DNA from: Anaerorhabdus sp036637135
GTDB taxonomy: Bacteria; Bacillota_I; Bacilli_A; Erysipelotrichales; Erysipelotrichaceae
NCBI RefSeq assembly: GCF_036637135.1
Contig: NZ_JAVWNC010000003.1
Coordinates: 5,303-69,302, forward strand
Direction of reading: 5' to 3'
Length of the DNA stretch: 64,000 nucleotides
Each line of letters opens with the position of its first letter. Position 1 is the first letter of the stretch. Below, in pieces: positions 58,613-64,000 of the stretch. The translations under genes were made by a program, and so were the position numbers. The notes under the pieces were generated by a model. That model was not told the DNA's origin. It did no database searches and was given only the letters and a program-made list of their open reading frames with translations.

Positions 58613-58826
58613 AATTCTAAGATAAAGAGGTTATTTGGAAGAACTATTATAGAGAAAGAAACACATGGTGAAAGTTTCTATAGTTTTATAAATAATTGAC
58701 ACTTTTGAGAAGTATTTCTGAACTAAGTAGGAGATATCGTATTCCGCGTTAAGGATTTAAGTGCATGGAAACATGAACTAAGGTGGTACCACGTAATTAA
58801 GCGTCCTTAGATTAGGGCGCTTTTTA
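58613..58826 (+). ncRNA. T-box leader of hisS-aspS
   Basis: A Stem I region carries the apical GGTGAAAG loop (58667-58674) and the flanking stems AACTAT/ATAGTT and TTATTT/AAATAA. The specifier loop contains GACAC (58698-58702). The highly conserved T-box AAGGTGGTACCACG is at 58780-58793. The terminator GCGTCC/GGGCGC with T-run (58801-58825) ends the leader. T-boxes sense uncharged tRNA. GAC followed by A gives an Asp specifier, while the overlapping CAC would be His; both match the two genes controlled. Confidence 0.93.
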
Positions 58827-58853
58827 TATTCTAAAAAAGAAGGAGGAGAAATA

Positions 58854-60146
58854 ATGGCTTATCAAACAGCAAGAGGAACGTATGATATTTTAGCAACTGA
58901 GGTAAATCGTTGGCATCAAGTAGAAGATTTGATTCAAACTCTTTGTACTTTATATGACTACAAAGAAATAAGAACACCAATCTTTGAAGATACGAGTGTA
59001 TTTAAAAGAGAAAATGACAGTTCTGATATGGTGAATAAAGAAATGTATTCATTTCAAATTAGTAGTGATTCATTGACCTTAAGACCAGAGGGGACTGCTG
59101 GTGTTGTACGTAGTTTTGTTCAACACAAATTATTTGGAAGTATGGAAATGCCTGCAAAATTTTACTATGTAGGACCTATGTTTAGATATGAACGTCCACA
59201 AAAGGGTAGGCAACGTCAATTTAATCAATTTGGTGTTGAAAACATTGGTGTTAAAAGTCCAATGGCTGATGTGGAAACAATTGCATTGGGATACACACTA
59301 GTGAAGACATTGGGTTTATCATCAATTAAAGTATTATTAAATACATTAGGTGATGATGAAAGTAGAAATGCTTATCGCGAGGCATTAAGAGCGCATTTTA
59401 AAGACCATGTAGAAGAGTTATGTGGAGATTGTAAACGTCGTTATGATCAAAATCCATTACGTTTACTTGACTGTAAGGTGGATAAAGATCATCCTTCGAT
59501 GAAAGATGTGCCACAACTAAGTGATTATTTAACTCCTGAATCAAAAGCGTATTTTGAACAAGTTTGTGCAGGGTTAGATGCATTAGATATTCCATATGAA
59601 GTAGATCAACGACTTGTAAGAGGACTTGACTACTATACTCATACTGTATTTGAAGTCGTATCTACTCATGCTGAAGCAGGTAGTCAATCTACTATTTTTG
59701 CAGGTGGAAGATATGATGGACTTGTGCAATATTTCGGTGGGCCTGAAATGTCAGGTGTTGGATTTGCGATTGGACTAGAGCGATTATTATTAATGGCTGA
59801 AGCAGAAAACTGTGAATTTGAACCTGAACCTACATTGGATGTATATGTAATGAGTTTAGGCGAAGTTGGTTCATTACCAATTCAAGTCGCATCGATTTGT
59901 CGTGCAGCAGGATATATTACTGACTTAAACTTTGTAGAACGTTCAATGAAGAGTCAATTTAAATCTGTCGATCGTAAAGAAGCCAAGGTATGTATTATCA
60001 TTGGTGAAGATGAATATAAGAATAATCAAGTTACATTGAAGCATATTGAATCACAAACACAAAAAACAATCAGTATTGATGAAATCGTAGATACATTGGA
60101 TCATTTTCTAAATGAAGAACATGATTGCCAATGTCATGAGCACTAA
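58854..60146 (+). CDS. hisS: Histidyl-tRNA synthetase
   Basis: HisS charges tRNA-His. The 430-residue class II synthetase has motif 2 MFRYERPQKGRQRQFNQFG, TLRPEGTAGVVR, the histidine-specific LVRGLDYYTHTVFE and motif 3 GVGFAIGLERLLL, then an anticodon-binding domain. GGAGGAG precedes the start, behind the T-box. It lies 12 bp before aspS. Confidence 0.97.
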   Translation: MAYQTARGTYDILATEVNRWHQVEDLIQTLCTLYDYKEIRTPIFEDTSVFKRENDSSDMVNKEMYSFQISSDSLTLRPEGTAGVVRSFVQHKLFGSMEMPAKFYYVGPMFRYERPQKGRQRQFNQFGVENIGVKSPMADVETIALGYTLVKTLGLSSIKVLLNTLGDDESRNAYREALRAHFKDHVEELCGDCKRRYDQNPLRLLDCKVDKDHPSMKDVPQLSDYLTPESKAYFEQVCAGLDALDIPYEVDQRLVRGLDYYTHTVFEVVSTHAEAGSQSTIFAGGRYDGLVQYFGGPEMSGVGFAIGLERLLLMAEAENCEFEPEPTLDVYVMSLGEVGSLPIQVASICRAAGYITDLNFVERSMKSQFKSVDRKEAKVCIIIGEDEYKNNQVTLKHIESQTQKTISIDEIVDTLDHFLNEEHDCQCHEH

Positions 60147-60158
60147 GGAGATAAGAGA

Positions 60159-61898
60159 ATGAAGAGAACACATCAAAATGGTGAATTACGCTTAAGTAAT
60201 GTGAACCAACAAGTTACACTAGTTGGTTGGGTAGCGAAAAGAAGAAATTTAGGATCACTTGTATTTATTGATTTAAGAGACCGTTCAGGAATTGTACAAT
60301 TGGTATTTGATGAAACAATGGAAGAGTCTGTAAAAGATGTACGTAATGAATATGTACTTCAAGTAGAAGGAATCGTATCAGAACGAAAAGATAAGAATCC
60401 AAAACTTCCTACGGGTGAAATTGAAATTAAAGTACAATCTGTAAATATCATTAACACTGCAGAAACAACACCAATTATCGTAGCGGATGAAACGGATGCA
60501 TTAGAAGATACACGTCTAAAATATCGTTACCTAGATATTCGTCGTAATCAAATTAAAAATAACTTAATTCTTCGTCATCAAGTATGTTTGCTTGCACGTA
60601 ACTTCTTATCAAAGTTGGGGTTTGTTGAAATTGAAACTCCTATTCTATGTAAGAGTACGCCAGAAGGTGCGCGTGACTACTTAGTGCCAAGTCGTATTAG
60701 TAATGGAAAATTCTATGCATTACCACAATCACCACAGTTGTATAAACAATTATTGATGGTAGGTGGAATGGAAAAATATTTCCAAATTGCTCGTTGTTTC
60801 CGTGATGAAGATTTAAGAGCTGATCGTCAACCAGAATTCACTCAAATCGATATTGAAATGAGCTTTGTGGATGAAGAAGATGTTTGGAGTATAGTTGAAT
60901 CTTTGATGAGAGAAATCTTTAAAGAAATTAAGCATATTGATTTACCAGAATTTAAACGGTTGACTTATGTTGAAGCAATGAGTCGTTATGGTAGTGATAA
61001 ACCGGATACACGTTTTGGATTAGAACTGAATAATGTTACTGAGTTGTTTAAAAATACTACTTTTGAAATCTTTAAGAATATTATTGAATCAAATGGAATT
61101 ATTAACGCTATTTGTTTGAAAAATGGAGGAGATAAATTCTCACGTAAAGATTTAGATAAATTGCAAGATTATGCAAAGGTATATGGCGCTAAAGCACTAT
61201 CATACTTAAAATACAGTAACCAAGAACTAAGTGGTTCTATTGCTAAGGTTGTGAGTGATGATGAAAAGACAGCACTAATTAATCATTTTGAATTAGAAGA
61301 AAATGATATGTTATTGTTTATTGCGGATAAGAAAAAGGTTGCTCAAACATCACTTGGTGCTATACGTAATAAACTTGGTCATGATTTAGGACTTATTGAT
61401 GAGACTCAATTTAATTTCTTATGGGTAACGAATTTTCCGATGTTCGAATATTCAGAAGATGAGAATCGTTGGGTAGCAGCACATCATCCATTTACATCTC
61501 CAAATTTAGAAGATGTAGATAAATTGATGAGTAATCAAGAAAACTGTTATTCACGTGCTTATGATTTAGTATTAAATGGTTATGAATTATTGAGTGGTTC
61601 AATTCGTATACATGATCAAAAGGTACAAGCAAAAGTATTTGAAGCAATCGGTATGTCACTTGTAGAAGCAAAGGATAAATTCGGCTGGTTCTTAGAAGCA
61701 TTTAAATATGGAACACCTCCTCATGGTGGAGTAGGTATTGGATTAGAACGTTTAATTATGATTCTGTCAGGTACGGATAACATTCGTGATGTTGTGGCTT
61801 TCCCTAAAACTGCAAGTGCATCTGATTTGATGAGTGAAGCACCAAATGCAGTTGATCAAAAACAATTAAAAGAGTTAGGTATTAACTTAAATAAGTAA
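60159..61898 (+). CDS. aspS: Aspartyl-tRNA synthetase
   Basis: AspS charges tRNA-Asp. The 579-residue class IIb enzyme has an N-terminal OB-fold (LVGWVAKRRNLGSLVFIDLRDRSG), motif 2 CFRDEDLRADRQPEFTQID, a GAD insertion domain and motif 3 GIGLERLIMILSG. The bacterial GAD insertion (about 290-410) is present. It is co-transcribed with hisS and followed by a UUCG-loop terminator. Confidence 0.97.
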   Translation: MKRTHQNGELRLSNVNQQVTLVGWVAKRRNLGSLVFIDLRDRSGIVQLVFDETMEESVKDVRNEYVLQVEGIVSERKDKNPKLPTGEIEIKVQSVNIINTAETTPIIVADETDALEDTRLKYRYLDIRRNQIKNNLILRHQVCLLARNFLSKLGFVEIETPILCKSTPEGARDYLVPSRISNGKFYALPQSPQLYKQLLMVGGMEKYFQIARCFRDEDLRADRQPEFTQIDIEMSFVDEEDVWSIVESLMREIFKEIKHIDLPEFKRLTYVEAMSRYGSDKPDTRFGLELNNVTELFKNTTFEIFKNIIESNGIINAICLKNGGDKFSRKDLDKLQDYAKVYGAKALSYLKYSNQELSGSIAKVVSDDEKTALINHFELEENDMLLFIADKKKVAQTSLGAIRNKLGHDLGLIDETQFNFLWVTNFPMFEYSEDENRWVAAHHPFTSPNLEDVDKLMSNQENCYSRAYDLVLNGYELLSGSIRIHDQKVQAKVFEAIGMSLVEAKDKFGWFLEAFKYGTPPHGGVGIGLERLIMILSGTDNIRDVVAFPKTASASDLMSEAPNAVDQKQLKELGINLNK

Positions 61899-61926
61899 GC
61901 TCTATCTTCGGATAGGGTTTTCTTTT
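61899..61926 (+). terminator. Terminator of hisS-aspS
   Basis: The stem CTCTATC with GATAGGG closed by a stable TTCG tetraloop is followed by a T-rich run. Confidence 0.85.
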
Positions 61927-61989
61927 ATAAGAGTACATCAAGTGACATTTGACTAAAGGAGTCTATAATAAAATTATAGGAGGAATTAT

Positions 61990-62463
61990 ATGAAAATATA
62001 TGATTTAAAAGTAAAGAGTCATGATGGAAAAGAAGTATCACTTCAAGATTATAAGGGGAAAGTGCTTCTTATAGTAAATACAGCGACTCATTGTCAACAT
62101 ACTCCTCAATACGTATATTTGAAAGAAATGTATGATCTGTTTCATGACCAAGGTTTAGAAATTTTAGATTTTCCTTGTGACCAATTAAATGGTAAAGCAC
62201 CTGAAACTAGCTCAGAAATTCATGATTTTTGCGTAAAGGAATATGATGTTAAGTTTCCACAATTCGAGAAGATAAATGTGAATGGAGAAAATCAATCACC
62301 TTTATATGAATTATTAAAAACACAAAGAGGTGGATTATTCGATGATGAAATCGAATATAATTTTACAAAATTCTTATTAAATCGTGATGGTGAAGTAATT
62401 ATGCGTTTTGAGCCAACTGAAGATTTTTTAACAATTGAAAGAGCTATTAAAGAGTTGTTATAG
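61990..62463 (+). CDS. Glutathione peroxidase family protein (BsaA-type)
   Basis: This is a thiol peroxidase that reduces hydroperoxides; bacterial Cys forms usually use thioredoxin. The 157-residue protein has the peroxidatic Cys35 in NTATHCQHTPQY, the Gln region DFPCDQLNG and FPQFEKINVNG. The catalytic Trp-Asn motif, usually WNFTKFL, reads YNFTKFL, so Trp is replaced by Tyr. The conserved G of CGxT also reads Q. AGGAGG precedes the start. It is monocistronic. Confidence 0.88.
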   Translation: MKIYDLKVKSHDGKEVSLQDYKGKVLLIVNTATHCQHTPQYVYLKEMYDLFHDQGLEILDFPCDQLNGKAPETSSEIHDFCVKEYDVKFPQFEKINVNGENQSPLYELLKTQRGGLFDDEIEYNFTKFLLNRDGEVIMRFEPTEDFLTIERAIKELL

Positions 62464-62494
62464 AGAGCTGAATGTAAATTCAGTTCTTTTTTCT
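62464..62494 (+). terminator. Terminator after the peroxidase gene
   Basis: The stem GAGCTGAAT with ATTCAGTTC and a GTAA loop is followed by a T-run. Confidence 0.85.
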
Positions 62495-62514
62495 TTCAAA
62501 TCATGTCCGATTTA

Positions 62515-62543
62515 TTGCATAGGGTCTAAAAGTACGATATAAT
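62515..62543 (+). promoter_or_regulatory. Promoter of pyrH-frr
   Basis: TTGCAT (62515-62520) and TATAAT (62538-62543) are 17 bp apart, upstream of an 80-bp leader. Confidence 0.7.
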
Positions 62544-62592
62544 TACAACGGAAATTAAGGTGTTACTTGATCATAATAATCGATGAGTGAAA

Positions 62593-62614
62593 CCTTTTCT
62601 TTGTGAAAGAGAGG
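62593..62614 (+). promoter_or_regulatory. Hairpin covering the pyrH ribosome binding site
   Basis: CCTTTTCTTT (62593-62602) can pair with AAAGAGAGG (62606-62614) around a GTG loop with one bulge. It includes the GAGG of the ribosome binding site for the start at 62626. Confidence 0.4.
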
Positions 62615-62625
62615 CGGTTATTTCA

Positions 62626-63339
62626 ATGTATCGTAGAGTCTTATTAAAGTTAAGTGGGGAAGCGTTATCTGCAAATGGTAATAACTTTGACCCAGAGATT
62701 TTAAAAAATCTAGCTGATGAAATTAAAGAAATACACGAACAAGGAGTCGATTTAGCAATTGTAGTGGGCGGAGGAAACTTTATCCGTGGTAAAACAGCTG
62801 AAAGTATTGGAATAGATCGAGTTCAAGGTGATTACATGGGAATGTTAGCAACTGTGATTAATGCGCTAGCAGTTCAAGGGGCACTTGAGCAAGCAGGGGT
62901 TCCAACACGAGTACAAACAGCAATTGAAATGAACAAGATTGCAGAACCATTTATAGTTCGACGTGCACTTAGACATCTTGAAAAAGGACGTGTGGTCATA
63001 TTTGGTGGAGGAACTGGAAATCCATATTTCTCAACAGATACAACGGCAGCATTAAGAGCATCTGAAATTAAGGCTGATGTTATCTTGATGGCTAAAAATG
63101 GAGTAGATGGTGTTTATAGTGCTGATCCAAAGAAAGATAAAACAGCAGTTAAATTTGAACAATTAACATACATGGATTTAATTCAACAAGAGTTACAAGT
63201 CATGGATACAACCGCAACAAGCATGTGTATGGATAACAAAGTAGATTTAGTGGTATTCAACATGAATGAACGTGGTAATATTAAAAAAGCAGTAATGCAA
63301 GAAAAAATCGGAACAGTAATTAAGAAGGAGATAAAATAG
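62626..63339 (+). CDS. pyrH: UMP kinase PyrH
   Basis: PyrH phosphorylates UMP to UDP. An in-frame GTG at 62587 exists, but the ATG at 62626 follows GAGGCGG and gives the usual 237 residues. It has RRVLLKLSGEAL, VVGGGNFIRG, DYMGMLATVINALA and FGGGTGNPYFSTDT of the bacterial family. It is followed directly by frr, the common order; rpsB and tsf are not upstream here. Confidence 0.97.
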   Translation: MYRRVLLKLSGEALSANGNNFDPEILKNLADEIKEIHEQGVDLAIVVGGGNFIRGKTAESIGIDRVQGDYMGMLATVINALAVQGALEQAGVPTRVQTAIEMNKIAEPFIVRRALRHLEKGRVVIFGGGTGNPYFSTDTTAALRASEIKADVILMAKNGVDGVYSADPKKDKTAVKFEQLTYMDLIQQELQVMDTTATSMCMDNKVDLVVFNMNERGNIKKAVMQEKIGTVIKKEIK

Positions 63340-63888
63340 ATGGCTTATTTAGTTCTAGACACAGCAAAAGAAAAAATGGATAAAGTGATTAATCACTTTT
63401 CAGAAAGCTTGACATCAATTCGTACAGGACGTGCTAATACAACAATGCTTGATCATGTTGAAGTAGATTATTATGGATCACCAACTCCAGTTAATCAAAT
63501 CGCATCTATTTCGGTAGTAGAAGGTAGAACTCTAGTTATTAAACCTTATGATGCATCTAGTTTAAAAAATATTGAAAAAGCATGTAATGAAGCTAATTTA
63601 GGTATTGCTCCTCAAAATGATGGAACAGTTATTCGTTTAACAGTACCAGCTCTTACAGAAGAAACAAGAAAAGAAATGTGTAAAAAAGTATCAAAATTTG
63701 CTGAAGAAGCTAAAGTTCAAGTGAGAAATCTTAGACGTGATGCAAATGAAGCAGCTAAAAAAGATGATACACTAACTGAAGATCTTGAAAAAGATTGTTT
63801 AGATAAAGTACAAAAAGCAACAGATGAAGCAATTAAGAAGATTGATGAAATCGCTGCTTCAAAAGAAAAAGAAGTAATGACAATCTAG
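63340..63888 (+). CDS. frr: Ribosome recycling factor
   Basis: RRF splits post-termination ribosomes together with EF-G. The 182-residue protein has the typical SLTSIRTGRANTTMLD, YYGSPTPVNQIAS and the C-terminal VRNLRRDANEAAKK of the three-helix bundle. It starts directly after the pyrH stop, with GAAGGAG upstream. Confidence 0.97.
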   Translation: MAYLVLDTAKEKMDKVINHFSESLTSIRTGRANTTMLDHVEVDYYGSPTPVNQIASISVVEGRTLVIKPYDASSLKNIEKACNEANLGIAPQNDGTVIRLTVPALTEETRKEMCKKVSKFAEEAKVQVRNLRRDANEAAKKDDTLTEDLEKDCLDKVQKATDEAIKKIDEIAASKEKEVMTI

Positions 63889-63912
63889 TAAAAAGAATAG
63901 ATTAAGAGATAG

Positions 63913-63944
63913 AAAGTACAGACAGTTGTTTGTGCTTTTTCTTT
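63913..63944 (+). terminator. Terminator after frr
   Basis: The stem AAGTACA with TGTGCTT (one G-T pair) is followed by a T-rich run. The last 56 bases of the window show nothing further. Confidence 0.7.
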
Positions 63945-64000
63945 AGGTTCTTTAAAATCTAGTGTTGGTGGAGAAGAAATCAAGTAAATTAGTATAGTTA

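Overview
The window is AT-rich chromosomal DNA of a low-GC Gram-positive bacterium (Bacillota). Strong AGGAGG-type ribosome binding sites, intrinsic terminators after most transcription units, T-box and M-box leaders, a long-form HPF, a SecDF fusion and a bifunctional Rel all fit that phylum, and UGA is used as a stop. No sporulation genes appear. The mixture of Bacillus-like and Mollicutes-like traits (MraZ boxes, YebC/YeeN, a reduced dcw cluster, an extracellular flavin reductase) suggests an Erysipelotrichia-type organism; this is an inference, not a demonstrated placement. I see no tRNA, rRNA, IS element, prophage or CRISPR array.

Layout. 1-4578: phosphate uptake operon pstSCAB-phoU, in which PstS looks circularly permuted and PstA carries a large extracytoplasmic insert. 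4600-7670: Mg2+-responsive M-box leader, a small ORF with a perfect Shine-Dalgarno, and the Mg2+ ATPase gene mgtA. 7657-9614 (minus): phoR and phoP, with two Pho-box-like repeats upstream. 9760-14078: zinc-ribbon membrane protein, serA/serC (minus), and a three-gene module of secreted heptad-cysteine peptide, ECF sigma factor and RsgI-like anti-sigma. 14095-24102: asnA, rimO, a ROK kinase, an M29 aminopeptidase, a Cas4-like/DUF2779 nuclease, hpf, a membrane protein, an unknown gene, acp and ptsI. 24157-29514: Alg14/Alg13-type glycosyltransferase pair and the pyrC-pyrK-pyrD-pyrF-pyrE operon behind a transcription attenuator.

29577-33582: small membrane-anchored protein, then on the minus strand an ABC-2 exporter, a LytTR/DUF3021 pair and a degenerate LytTR response regulator. 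Matching 21-bp-spaced direct repeats lie at the same distance from the promoters of the exporter and of the LytTR/DUF3021 operon, which suggests one regulatory circuit. 33776-39967: DUF402 protein, PHP phosphoesterase, YebC, lipoprotein, TarD, TmcAL, lipase, DUF177 and L32. 40135-45034: short dcw cluster (mraZ-rsmH-ftsL-pbp-mraY) behind four MraZ boxes, followed by comN-like and secDF.

47713-50918: MerR regulator divergent from a twice-flavinylated lipoprotein reductase. 51037-55854: MurL-like epimerase overlapping a MurD whose D-Glu-binding Lys is replaced (a likely MurD2/MurL route to D-glutamate in peptidoglycan), then recJ and apt. 55904-64000: rel, a DUF1307 lipoprotein, T-box-controlled hisS-aspS, a glutathione peroxidase, pyrH and frr.

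The observations I consider most worth follow-up are the permuted PstS, the cysteine-peptide/ECF/SEAL anti-sigma module, the LytTR-exporter circuit, the MurL-MurD pair, the M-box small ORF and the pyrC attenuator.
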